This document shows positions 9,213 to 18,198 of a DNA stretch of 61,939 bases, in pieces. Below the pieces are notes generated by a model, which saw only the letters and a program-made list of their open reading frames with translations, was not told the DNA's origin and did no database searches. A program made the position numbers and the translations under genes. The stretch spans positions 1 to 61,939 of the forward strand of contig NZ_LGHS01000061.1 in the NCBI RefSeq assembly GCF_001202025.1. The letters run 5' to 3'. Numbering within the stretch: the first letter of the stretch is position 1; each line of letters begins with the position of its first letter. The stretch is from Pseudorhodobacter aquimaris. Lineage in GTDB: Bacteria > Pseudomonadota > Alphaproteobacteria > Rhodobacterales > Rhodobacteraceae.

Positions 9213-10423
9213 GGCGCCACCGAGATATGTTTGTTCACCGCCCGCTCTATCCGTGATGCCGAGGCAGCCCGCCCCGCATAGCGCGCGCCAAGGGTTTGCG
9301 GCCCTGCGGTGATCTGGAAATAATCGTAATCCCTTGGCTGGTCAAAGGCGCAGAGATATTGGAAATGCAGACGAAAGAAGCGCCAGCGTAACTCTTGCCA
9401 GCGGGCGGGCGACAGGCTTTGCGTAAAGGCCGCCGAAAATACCAAGGGCCAACGCTTGCCCGCAGGCGCCACCCCCGTCACCGCCACCGGATCACACAGC
9501 GCAAAGGCGCAGCCATCGCCGGGGGCCGTCACATCAACCCATGTCAGCGCATCACTGGCCGAAAGATAGGCAAGATCGGCGCGCAACCGATGCGCCTTGG
9601 GCAAAAAGGACACCATTGGCACCACCTGCCCCAGCGACAGAAATGACAACACAGGGCCATCGGCGGGCACCCGCCCCGCGCGGATCAGATCAGCCAGAAC
9701 CGACACCCCCAGATGCACCCCCGAGGAATGCCCGACGAGCAAAACCTCATCGACATCCTCGTGCAAAGCCTTGCAAATCGCATCACCGAAATCTTGCATC
9801 CGCACCTCAAGCTGCGGTGGGTTCATGCCTTGTAACTGGGCCGAATAGGCATAGTCATGCATCAGATAATAGGCGAAAATCTTATTGTCGATCCGCCGGA
9901 ACCAGCGCAGCAGGGCCACAGCCCCTAACAGCCCCGCGCCAAACCCCATCAGCCAGCCCCAATCCGGCAGAACCATCGCACTAAGCGCCACCGCCCCGCG
10001 CAGCAAAAGCGCCGCCAACGCCAGCTGTCCCAGCAAGAACACCACCGGATAAAGCGCCGCAATCACCGGCCCCTTGCGCAGGCGCATCAACCGGAACAGC
10101 GCACCCGAGGCGATATAGATCCACGCCGTCCTGACCAGCTGTACATAGGTTGCAAGAATGCCCGTCGCCATCGAGTCCTTGACGATATCCGACCAGACCA
10201 GCACATCCACCTGCGTCTGAATCTGCCCGTTGATCTGCGCATTCACCTGCCAGCCATATGCCCCGCCAGCCTCTTTGGGCTTGATATCAAGGGAATAGCC
10301 GGAAATCCTTGCCTGCTCTGCCGCCTCTTTGCGGTAAAGCTCGCGGTAGCGGCGGGGGTGAAACGGATCATAGCCGGGGATGTAGAAAACGCGGCGGCGC
10401 GAAACGCTCTGATCGCTTTTCAT
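9209..10423 (-). CDS. Membrane-associated alpha/beta-hydrolase-like protein, function unknown
   Basis: The 404-residue product starts with RRVFYIPGYDPFHPRRYRELY, an oxyanion-loop-like segment. Two or three hydrophobic helices follow at about residues 85-175. After them comes LLVGHSSGVHLG, a GxSxG nucleophile elbow with Ser at 233. The arrangement suggests a serine hydrolase anchored in the inner membrane. The remaining triad residues cannot be assigned with confidence. It overlaps the P450 start by 4 bases (ATGA), so the two are coupled and may act on the same lipid-like substrate; that link is inference. No stronger family name is offered. Confidence 0.7.
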   Translation of the reverse strand: MKSDQSVSRRRVFYIPGYDPFHPRRYRELYRKEAAEQARISGYSLDIKPKEAGGAYGWQVNAQINGQIQTQVDVLVWSDIVKDSMATGILATYVQLVRTAWIYIASGALFRLMRLRKGPVIAALYPVVFLLGQLALAALLLRGAVALSAMVLPDWGWLMGFGAGLLGAVALLRWFRRIDNKIFAYYLMHDYAYSAQLQGMNPPQLEVRMQDFGDAICKALHEDVDEVLLVGHSSGVHLGVSVLADLIRAGRVPADGPVLSFLSLGQVVPMVSFLPKAHRLRADLAYLSASDALTWVDVTAPGDGCAFALCDPVAVTGVAPAGKRWPLVFSAAFTQSLSPARWQELRWRFFRLHFQYLCAFDQPRDYDYFQITAGPQTLGARYAGRAASASRIERAVNKHISVAP

Positions 10424-10443
10424 CTCTCGCCCCTACGCTCAGC

Positions 10444-11193
10444 TCATCCCAGAGTGCTTAGCACCGGGAAGGTTTCCAATAACCAGAACGAGAATGCCGA
10501 AAATGCGCCCGTCAGCAGGGCCGCGCCAACCACAATCAGCAACACGCCCATCGCCCGCTCGATCGTCTTCATATGCCGTTTGAGTCGCGCCATCACACCC
10601 ACCGCACGTTCAATAAACATCGCCGCAAAGATGAACGGCAAGCCCAACCCCAAGGCATAGACGCCAAGCAAGGTCGTGCCACGGGTCAGGCTTGCCTCAT
10701 TTGCCGCCAGTGACAGGATCGCGCCCAGTTGCGGGCCGATGCAGGGCGTCCAGCCAAAGGCAAAGGCAAGCCCCAACAGATAGGCGCCAAAGGCCGACCC
10801 GCCCTGATCACCCGCATCCAGGCGCGCCTCACGGTCCAGCATGCCAATGCGGAAAACACCCAGAAAATGCAGGCCGAACACGATCACCACCACCCCCGAA
10901 ACCTTGGACAAAATATCCTGATATTCCAGAAAAAACGTGCCAAAAATAGAGGCGGTGAAGCCAAGGAACAAAAAGACTGTTGAAAGCCCCAACACAAAGA
11001 AAAGCGCAGGCAGCAAGACCCGGCGGCGTGCGGAATTGCCCTTCATATCGTTCATGCTGATCCCGCCCATATAGGCCAGATAGGGCGGTACAATCGGCAA
11101 AACGCAGGGCGAAAGGAACGACAATACCCCGGCAAGAAGCGCCACAAACATCGAGGGAAAGAGGGCTGCGTCGATAAGGTCAATTCCGGCCAT
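10444..11193 (-). CDS. ccdA: Cytochrome c biogenesis protein CcdA
   Basis: This 249-residue integral membrane protein passes reducing equivalents from cytoplasmic thioredoxin to periplasmic thiol proteins needed for cytochrome c maturation. The duplicated DsbD-type core is present: LSPCVLPIVPPYLAYMGG near residue 30 carries the first redox Cys, and FGWTPCIGPQLGAIL near residue 140 carries the second. Six hydrophobic helices can be seen. AAGGA precedes the ATG. The gene is 20 bases upstream of the membrane hydrolase gene on the same strand. Confidence 0.93.
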   Translation of the reverse strand: MAGIDLIDAALFPSMFVALLAGVLSFLSPCVLPIVPPYLAYMGGISMNDMKGNSARRRVLLPALFFVLGLSTVFLFLGFTASIFGTFFLEYQDILSKVSGVVVIVFGLHFLGVFRIGMLDREARLDAGDQGGSAFGAYLLGLAFAFGWTPCIGPQLGAILSLAANEASLTRGTTLLGVYALGLGLPFIFAAMFIERAVGVMARLKRHMKTIERAMGVLLIVVGAALLTGAFSAFSFWLLETFPVLSTLG

Positions 11194-11300
11194 GCTGTGT
11201 CCTTTACTAATGCGCTGGTCTTAGCGCGTTCCACCCGCGCTTGTCACCTGAACAGATTGTCACGTTCGCGTGGCTTGCCCATAGAGAACCACCCACAGAC

Positions 11301-11329
11301 AAGGGCGCGAGGTTTCCCCCGCGCCCCTC
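11301..11329 (-). terminator. Hairpin after rne, possible terminator
   Basis: About 20 bases past the rne stop, the minus strand can form GGGGCGCG paired with CGCGCCCT around a loop of roughly ten bases. There is no T run after it, so either this is a weak terminator or it protects the 3' end. Confidence 0.4.
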
Positions 11330-11347
11330 TTGTCATCCTGATCGCCT

Positions 11348-14122
11348 TTATCGGCTAAGGTTCCACCAACCGCGACGCTTTGGTTTCGCCTCTTCTGTCG
11401 CAGTCTCCTCGGCAGAGACCGCAATCGAAGCAGCCGGTTCGGGCTTGGCTTCGTCGACCGGTGCGGGCGTTGGTTCAACAACAGGTTCCGGCATTTGGGC
11501 AGCCGCAGGTTCTGCCTTGTCGGCCGAGGCGTCCTTATCAACGGGCGCTTCGGTCACCGCTGCCTCTTTAGGCTTGGCGGCCCGGCGTGTACGCGGACGC
11601 GGCTTCTTGGCAGGTGTCGTTTCTTTTTCAGCAGCGCTCTCGCCTTCGGCTTCTGTCGTTTCGGCAACGACCTTTGGCTTGCGGGTCCGGCGGGCTTTTG
11701 GCTTTTCTGCTGGCGCTTCGACTTCTGCTGGCGTGTCCGCAGCAACCCCTTCAACAGCTTCCGATCCCTCGGCGACTGCAACGGCCTCGACAGTTTCGCT
11801 AACAGCCTCTGCCTTTGGTTTGCGGGTCCGGGAGCGGGTTCGCTTTTTGGGCGCCTCTTCGGTGAAATCAACTTCGGCTTGCACCTCTACCGGTGCAGGC
11901 TCTGCCGGTGTAGGCTCTGCACTGTCGGGTGTATCGGACTCTTCATCCTGATTGTTATTGTCCTGATCGTTGTTGTCACCCTCATCAGAACCGCCATTCG
12001 AGCGACGGCGACGACGACGGCGGCGTTTTTTGCGGCCGTTGCCATCCTTTGGCTCCTCTTCGCTGCGGGTGACGGTGCTATCGTCCTCGCCGTTCTCTTC
12101 CTCTTCCGAGGGGATCTCCGGATCTTCGATGTCATCGGCATAAGCCCCCATCATCGAGGAATTCCCCGAAATCGCGGCAGAGGTTTCCTGCACCACACGC
12201 GTTGCGGTCTTGAACTTTTCAATGCTGTAATCGGGGCTGATCATCGCGGGATCACCTTCAATCCGGACGGCCATGCCATAGCGCGCCTCGATCGTGGCGA
12301 TGTGCTCGCGTTTCTGGTTCATCAGGAAGTTCACCACTGCGATCGGCGCGCGCAACAAAACCTCGCGGGATCGCTTGCGCGTCCCTTCTTCTTCCAAAGA
12401 GCGCAGGATTTGCAGCGCCATGCTGTCATCGGAACGGATCAACCCCGTGCCATGACAATGGGCGCAAGGCTGGGTCGTGCTTTCCAACATGCCGGGGCGC
12501 AGACGTTGACGGCTCATCTCCAACAGGCCAAAGCCCGAGATGCGGCCAACCTGAATCCGCGCGCGGTCGGTTTTCAGCTTTTCTTTCAGGCGCTTCTCAA
12601 CCGCGGCATTGTTGCGCCGGTCTTCCATATCGATAAAGTCGATAACGATCAGCCCGGCAAGGTCACGCAGACGCAACTGGCGTGCAACCTCTTCGGCGGC
12701 CTCCAGGTTGGTCTTGGTCGCCGTATCCTCGATAGAGCCTTCCTTGGTCGCACGACCAGAGTTGACGTCGATTGCAACCAACGCCTCGGTGATACCGATC
12801 ACGATATAGCCGCCGGATTTCAGCTGAACGGTCGGGTTGAACATCCCCGCCAGATAGCTTTCGACCTGATAGCGCGCAAAGAGCGGCGTCGCGTCATTAT
12901 AGGGCTGCACCGCCTTGGCGTGGGTCGGCATGATCATGCGCATGAAATCCTTGGCCACGCGGTAGCCTTCGGCCCCCTCGACCAGCACTTCGTCAATCTC
13001 GCGGCTGTAAAGATCGCGGATCGAGCGTTTGATCAGATTTCCTTCCTCATAGATCGCCGCTGGCGCCGAAGATTTCAGCGTCAACTCGCGGATCTGTTCC
13101 CACAGGCGCATCAGATATTCATAGTCGCGGCGGATCTCAGGCTTGGTACGCTTGGCCCCTGCCGTGCGGATGATCAGGCCTGCGCCTTCCGGCAGCTTGA
13201 TCTCGGCCGCGATTTCCTTGAGCTTTTTGCGATCATTGGCTTGGGTGATCTTGCGGCTGATGCCACCACCACGCGCCGTATTGGGCATCAGAACGCAATA
13301 GCGGCCCGCTAGCGACAGATAGGTCGTCAGAGCCGCGCCCTTGTTGCCGCGCTCTTCCTTGACCACCTGCACCAGCATGATCTGGCGCACCTTGACCACT
13401 TCCTGGATCTTGTAGCGGCGCGCACGTGGGCGGCGCGGGGCGCGGATCTCTTCGGTCACATCCTCATCGGCAACCGATTCAATACCTTCGCCGGATTCCG
13501 AGGCGGTATCCATCGCGCGGTAGGGTTCTTCCTCGTCGTCGCTTTCGTCACCATCATCTGCGACATCGTCACCCTCAGAATCGCCGTTTTCTGCGTTCTC
13601 AGTTGCACCTTCATCACTGTGGGCGGCTTCGGCCCCACCTGCGGGCACATCGGTAACCGGCTCGGCAACCTCGGCCTCGGTGGCACCGTCGCCTTCGCTT
13701 TCCTCTTCCAGATCAACGACATCCATCGCCCCGATCTCGGCCGTTTTCACCGCGTCATCGTTGTTGGAGGATTGCGCACGAGACCCGCGCCGTCCACGGG
13801 ATTTTTCCTTTTCGTCGCTGTCCTCGGCTTGGGCCAAAGCACGCTCTTCATCCAACAGCGCTTGGCGATCGGCCACAGGGATCTGGTAGTAATCAGGGTG
13901 AATTTCCGCGAAGGCAAGGAAACCATGGCGGTTTCCACCATAATCCACAAATGCCGCCTGCAAGGACGGCTCTACCCGCGTTACTTTTGCGAGATAAATA
14001 TTTCCAGCAAGCTGGCGTTTGTTGATGGTTTCAAAATCGAATTCCTCAACTTTGTTTCCATCCACCACAACCACCCGAGTTTCCTCGGCGTGGGTGGCAT
14101 CGATAAGCATCTTCTTGGCCAT
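11348..14122 (-). CDS. rne: Ribonuclease E
   Basis: Ribonuclease E is the central endonuclease of mRNA decay and rRNA/tRNA processing and the scaffold of the degradosome. The 924 residues begin MAKKMLIDATHAEETRVVVV. The S1 RNA-binding domain is split by an acidic insertion of about 140 residues rich in D, E and S (roughly residues 95-235). The RNase E/G core follows, with AIDVNSGR and VIDFIDM carrying the catalytic aspartates and CAHCHGTG forming the zinc link between subunits. The C-terminal third is low-complexity, with an Arg block (RKKRRRRRRRR), Ala/Glu/Pro/Lys-rich repeats (KKRTRSRTRKPK and similar) and a final WWNLSR. The start at 14122 is preferred over one 15 bases upstream by family alignment. 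Confidence 0.96.
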   Translation of the reverse strand: MAKKMLIDATHAEETRVVVVDGNKVEEFDFETINKRQLAGNIYLAKVTRVEPSLQAAFVDYGGNRHGFLAFAEIHPDYYQIPVADRQALLDEERALAQAEDSDEKEKSRGRRGSRAQSSNNDDAVKTAEIGAMDVVDLEEESEGDGATEAEVAEPVTDVPAGGAEAAHSDEGATENAENGDSEGDDVADDGDESDDEEEPYRAMDTASESGEGIESVADEDVTEEIRAPRRPRARRYKIQEVVKVRQIMLVQVVKEERGNKGAALTTYLSLAGRYCVLMPNTARGGGISRKITQANDRKKLKEIAAEIKLPEGAGLIIRTAGAKRTKPEIRRDYEYLMRLWEQIRELTLKSSAPAAIYEEGNLIKRSIRDLYSREIDEVLVEGAEGYRVAKDFMRMIMPTHAKAVQPYNDATPLFARYQVESYLAGMFNPTVQLKSGGYIVIGITEALVAIDVNSGRATKEGSIEDTATKTNLEAAEEVARQLRLRDLAGLIVIDFIDMEDRRNNAAVEKRLKEKLKTDRARIQVGRISGFGLLEMSRQRLRPGMLESTTQPCAHCHGTGLIRSDDSMALQILRSLEEEGTRKRSREVLLRAPIAVVNFLMNQKREHIATIEARYGMAVRIEGDPAMISPDYSIEKFKTATRVVQETSAAISGNSSMMGAYADDIEDPEIPSEEEENGEDDSTVTRSEEEPKDGNGRKKRRRRRRRRSNGGSDEGDNNDQDNNNQDEESDTPDSAEPTPAEPAPVEVQAEVDFTEEAPKKRTRSRTRKPKAEAVSETVEAVAVAEGSEAVEGVAADTPAEVEAPAEKPKARRTRKPKVVAETTEAEGESAAEKETTPAKKPRPRTRRAAKPKEAAVTEAPVDKDASADKAEPAAAQMPEPVVEPTPAPVDEAKPEPAASIAVSAEETATEEAKPKRRGWWNLSR

Positions 14123-14626
14123 TATGTTCCATAGCACCCAGTCGCGCCCACCGCGCCGGAGATTTTCCGGGGGGGCGATTTGCGCGGATGTGGTGACTTG
14201 TCTGGGCGAGGCTGCGCATCGATAGCGGCAGGCTCGGCCGTAAAGGCCCCCCCTCAGCTATAGCTAAATTTTCTGCGCGGCTCATCGCGGTTTATCCTGA
14301 ATGCATTACTGCACTGTTTGAAAGGCCCGCATTGTCAATGACTTGGCGGGCAAAAGAGGGGCCTTTCGGCCGGTGGTCCACCACGTGTCCATATCGACGA
14401 GCATCTTGCCCATCCAATATTCCGCAGCGTAAATCTGTCGCGCTTACCAAGTTTGTCACATACTCGGATTTGCGTATTGCAACAATAAGGCTACAAAGCC
14501 TGTAAATACAATGGCTAATATGCAGCCAAGCCCTTTTAGGCCGGATTTGCACCGGGTCGGGCGTTGACAAATCGTGCTGCACGACCGCGCGTTATCCCTG
14601 TTTTATCGCCAAAGGACGGCAAAATT
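14123..14626. other. Divergent intergenic region between rne and the nucleotidyltransferase gene
   Basis: About 500 bases without a supported gene. rne genes usually have a long autoregulated 5' leader, and the first 250 bases upstream of rne could be such a leader. It includes a run of G on the minus strand near 14250 and the inverted pair GGGCC...GGCC. No promoter was identified with confidence for either side. Confidence 0.5.
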
Positions 14627-15244
14627 ATGACACAAGGCAGAGCCCCGCCACCGGTCACAGTTCTTGTATTGGCAGCGGGGGCATCACGGCGGATGCGCGG
14701 GGTGGACAAGCTATTGGAACCTGTCGCGGGCCAACCGTTGCTGCGCCGCATTGTAGGGTCTGCCCTTGGCACCGGCGCGCCGGTTCTGGTCGCCCTGCCC
14801 CGCAATAACCCCGCGCGCAGGGCCGCGCTCGCAGGGCTTGCAGCAAGCATCATACCGGTTGCCAATACCCAAGAGGGCATGGCCAATACACTCCGTAAAG
14901 GGGTGGCCGCCCTGCCCCGCACAAATGCGGTCATGGTGCTGCTGGCCGATATGCCGGAAATCGATACAAGCGACCTCGCCACCATGATCGCGGTCTATTG
15001 CACCGCCCCGCAAAAGATCCACCGCGCCACATCCCAAGACGGGGTGCCGGGCCATCCGGTCATCTTTCCGCCTTGGGCGCATGATGATCTATTGGCCCTG
15101 CAAGGGGACGCAGGCGCAAGGGCCGTGGTCACGAAACATGCAAGGGCGGTAATTGCCGTGCCCTTAACCGCAGCCCATGCCACCACCGATCTGGACACCC
15201 CCGAAGATTGGGCCAAATGGCGCGCCGCCAGCAATGGCGACTAG
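14627..15244 (+). CDS. MobA-like NTP transferase (molybdenum cofactor cytidylyl/guanylyltransferase family)
   Basis: The 205-residue protein has the N-terminal nucleotide-binding signature VLVLAAGASRRMRGVDKLLEPV (residues 12-33), matching LAAGxSxRMxxxK. VMVLLADMPEID near residue 105 supplies the metal-binding Asp. The sequence GVPGHPVIFP is typical of the MocA branch, which attaches CMP to molybdopterin for xanthine-dehydrogenase-type enzymes. A role in cofactor maturation is inferred; the true substrate could differ. The start at 14627 follows AAAGGACGG and gives the usual family length, whereas the longer frame from 14564 adds an unconserved tail. No molybdoenzyme gene is nearby. Confidence 0.8.
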   Translation: MTQGRAPPPVTVLVLAAGASRRMRGVDKLLEPVAGQPLLRRIVGSALGTGAPVLVALPRNNPARRAALAGLAASIIPVANTQEGMANTLRKGVAALPRTNAVMVLLADMPEIDTSDLATMIAVYCTAPQKIHRATSQDGVPGHPVIFPPWAHDDLLALQGDAGARAVVTKHARAVIAVPLTAAHATTDLDTPEDWAKWRAASNGD

Positions 15245-15252
15245 GCCGGTAT

Positions 15253-18198
15253 TCAGTGGGCCAAGAGCTTGGCTTCGTGCTTTTTCAAGGTGCGGCGGGC
15301 GGCGGCATAATCCTCCAGGCCTTCCTTGGTTTTTAGCTCGGGGAACAGTTCAAGGATCTCGTTGCGTTGCGCATTGCCCATACCTTTCAGTGTATAATCG
15401 CCCGGCTGAAAGCTTTCAGTCCACGCCCCATCCGACAGCACAACCTCATGCTGTTCAAACATAAAATGGATATAGCTGGTGCCGATGCTGTCGACGTTGA
15501 AAATCCCCTTGCCACCCACAAGATGCTTGGCCGCGACCAGAACCTCATGCTCATCAAAGTAAAGCGATGTGCGGTCGTTGGACACCAAAATCCGGTGGTT
15601 CGGGCTGACCATCATATCCCGCTCTGGCAGGCCATGCCCAAGGCTGCCACGGCGGATCATAACCGGCCGCAGATGCGGGTTGACGGTCAGCGCACCCCAA
15701 TCCATTTTCTTGACACCCGTCCAGCAGATTTGCTGAATACCATTATCGCGGGTGATCACCCGATCCCCGGCGGTCAAGCTTTCAACGGGAACCTCGCCTT
15801 TCGGTGTGGCGATCAATGTGCCCGGTGTAAAACAGGGGATGACATTTTCGATATTGGCAAAATCAAGATACCCTGCCGGATTGCCATCTTCGTCAAAGAA
15901 GCTGACCGTACCATCCTCGGGGTTGTCATCCGAATAAGCGATGCTGAATGGACCAGAGCCACGCAGGTCAAGCGTGTCATAATCATCCCCCTCTTCACCG
16001 CCATCAATGAACTCACGCGGGCCATCGGCCTCGGTGCCGCCTGAAGGGGTGTTCACGATGAACACGTCCCGATCGGCACCGCCAAACAGCACATCCGCGC
16101 CTTCGCCACCGATCAGCGTATCGCCGCCTTCAGCACCGACCAGCGTATCCGCGCCTTCGTCACCCGAGAGCAGGTCGTTGCCCTCATCACCACTCAGGAA
16201 ATCATTGTCGAAACCGCCATAGAGCGCATCATCGCCTTCGCCGCCGCTCAGGCTGTCATTATCATCGCCACCATAGATCGTGTCATTGCCGCCGCCACCA
16301 AAGATCACATCAAGGTTGTTCTCAGGCCGCAGGTCAATGTCATCCGGCAAATTCAAAAGATCGGCAGCACCTTCACCAAGCCCGCCATAGATCACATCGT
16401 CGCCGGCACCGCCAAAGATCGTATCAGCACCCTCGCTGCCGACAATCGTATCGTCGCCGACACCGCCATACACCAGATCCGCATCGATACCGGCGTCAAT
16501 GGAATCATTTCCGGTATCGCCAAAGATGGTATCCGCGTCATCTCCGGTGATGATCGTATCATTGCCCTGACCGCCATAAACAAGGTCGCGGTCGTCTTCG
16601 GGGTTGCTATCGGCTGGATAAAAGCCGGGATAGTCGATGTCGGGCAATGCGGACGAGCCCGAGGTCTTGATGAAATCATCCCCCTCCTGGCCGTAAACCG
16701 TATCCCTACCATCCCCAGCATAGAGGAAATCACCGCCCTCCTCGCCGCGCAGCACGTCATCGCCGACACCGCCATACACCAGATCACGACCCTCGCCTGC
16801 CCAGACCGTATCATCACCCAGCCCTGAATAGACGGTATCATCGCCAGCCCCTGCACGGACACGATCATCATCGGGACCATCCGTCGCAAAAAGCGCATCA
16901 CCTGCATCCACCCGATCGGAATCGATAGGATCGATATAGGCACCATCGATAAGGTCGGCGCCATCAGTGCCGCGCACGATACCGTCCCGCGTAGGGTCCA
17001 CGACCGAGATCGTTGCAACACCCTCATCGGTCAGCCCATCGGGGTCAATGACGGTATAGTTGATTGTGGCCGGACCGATAAAACCGTCATTTGGCGTAAA
17101 GGTCACGCTGCGGCCATCGGTATTGACCACAACCGTCCCGTTGGCAGAGGTCGGCGTCCCCGTCAGCGCCAAATCCGCATTCGGATTGTCGACATCCGTA
17201 TCATTGCCAATCAGATCGACGACCACCGCCGTATCGAGATCGGTCACCTCCCGATCCTCAACCACGACAGGGGCATCATTGACCGGGGTGACCGTGACCG
17301 AAACCGTGCTGCTTGCCTCAACCCCGTCAGGGTTGCGCACCGTATAGGTAATCGTATCCTCGCCCACAAAATCCGGGTTCGGGGTATAGGCTAGCGTGCC
17401 GTCCTCATTCACGCTTACGCTGCCATTTTCGGCTGTGGGTGTGCCGGAAACCGTCAGCGGCTGGTCATTTGTTTCGGTGTCATTCGCCAGCACAGGAATG
17501 GCATCGATTGCAGTATCCTCCATGGTCGTAACCGCATCTGGGTTCGCGGTCGGGCCATCAGGTGCATTATCGACCGTATCGGACAGCGAGAACATCCCGA
17601 CAGTGCCCTGAAACGGCGTATCCAGATTGTTCAGCGCACCGGCATCCGATTGCGACTGACCCGCACCGATGAGCCAAGGCTGGTTTATCGGCCCCTGATC
17701 CATGGTCAACCCCGCCGGCACTTCAGCCTCATAGCCGATATCGGTGGTCAGGTTGGAAATCTGCAACGTACCGCCAACAGCCGCATCCCATGAGTAGACC
17801 AGATTGATATCATCGCCTGGATTCACAAAACCGGCTTCGGTCTGGAAGGTCGCCGTATCACATCCCGATTCATGCGAAACCATGACAGATCCGTCAGGCA
17901 TCACCTCGATCCGGTAGCCTCCGTCGGTTTCACTCAATGTATCCCGCGACAGAACCGTATTGGGTGTATCACCGACATGCGCACCCTGAGAGAACTGGAT
18001 CTCCAAGGTGCCACTCGACATCTGGAACGTCTCATCAGGATAAATCTTTACCTTGTCATCTACGCCGTCGAGGACGACCTGACTGCCGTTTGACATTGCG
18101 CCATCAAGATAGACCCCGTTCTGCACACCGTTTTCCAAGGCGGAATCGGTTACAGTGGTGCCTGTTTCATCGAAATTATACAGCGCAAATACCGGCAT
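15253..18198 (-). CDS. Secreted RTX protein with LamG-like, Ig-like and Hint domains
   Basis: The 981-residue product has no N-terminal signal peptide and is strongly acidic, as expected for type I secretion. Residues about 1-215 resemble a LamG/concanavalin-like fold (MPVFALYNFDETG...). Residues about 215-405 contain two tandem cadherin/Ig-like repeats with VLANDTETND and LIGNDTDVDN, each ending in an FxGxxTIxYTV motif. Residues about 405-745 are calcium-binding RTX repeats of the GGxGxDxxx type (GGVGDDT, GGAGDDV and so on). A Hint domain follows from CFTPGTLIATPKGEVPVESL at about residue 790, with VSPNHRIL, a C-terminal tail and no Asn at a clear splice junction. Such RTX-Hint proteins are common in Rhodobacteraceae; their role at the cell surface is unproven. 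Confidence 0.9.
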   Translation of the reverse strand: MPVFALYNFDETGTTVTDSALENGVQNGVYLDGAMSNGSQVVLDGVDDKVKIYPDETFQMSSGTLEIQFSQGAHVGDTPNTVLSRDTLSETDGGYRIEVMPDGSVMVSHESGCDTATFQTEAGFVNPGDDINLVYSWDAAVGGTLQISNLTTDIGYEAEVPAGLTMDQGPINQPWLIGAGQSQSDAGALNNLDTPFQGTVGMFSLSDTVDNAPDGPTANPDAVTTMEDTAIDAIPVLANDTETNDQPLTVSGTPTAENGSVSVNEDGTLAYTPNPDFVGEDTITYTVRNPDGVEASSTVSVTVTPVNDAPVVVEDREVTDLDTAVVVDLIGNDTDVDNPNADLALTGTPTSANGTVVVNTDGRSVTFTPNDGFIGPATINYTVIDPDGLTDEGVATISVVDPTRDGIVRGTDGADLIDGAYIDPIDSDRVDAGDALFATDGPDDDRVRAGAGDDTVYSGLGDDTVWAGEGRDLVYGGVGDDVLRGEEGGDFLYAGDGRDTVYGQEGDDFIKTSGSSALPDIDYPGFYPADSNPEDDRDLVYGGQGNDTIITGDDADTIFGDTGNDSIDAGIDADLVYGGVGDDTIVGSEGADTIFGGAGDDVIYGGLGEGAADLLNLPDDIDLRPENNLDVIFGGGGNDTIYGGDDNDSLSGGEGDDALYGGFDNDFLSGDEGNDLLSGDEGADTLVGAEGGDTLIGGEGADVLFGGADRDVFIVNTPSGGTEADGPREFIDGGEEGDDYDTLDLRGSGPFSIAYSDDNPEDGTVSFFDEDGNPAGYLDFANIENVIPCFTPGTLIATPKGEVPVESLTAGDRVITRDNGIQQICWTGVKKMDWGALTVNPHLRPVMIRRGSLGHGLPERDMMVSPNHRILVSNDRTSLYFDEHEVLVAAKHLVGGKGIFNVDSIGTSYIHFMFEQHEVVLSDGAWTESFQPGDYTLKGMGNAQRNEILELFPELKTKEGLEDYAAARRTLKKHEAKLLAH

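Noticed and set aside
11495-13312. Large plus-strand open frame antisense to rne (605 codons)
   Set aside because: It is a mirror frame of the GC-rich, biased rne sequence. It has no family motif and no ribosome binding site, while rne is fully supported.
15900-16900. Short repeated units that could suggest a CRISPR array
   Set aside because: They are codon-level repeats encoding GGxGxDxxx RTX motifs, with irregular spacing and no constant spacers.
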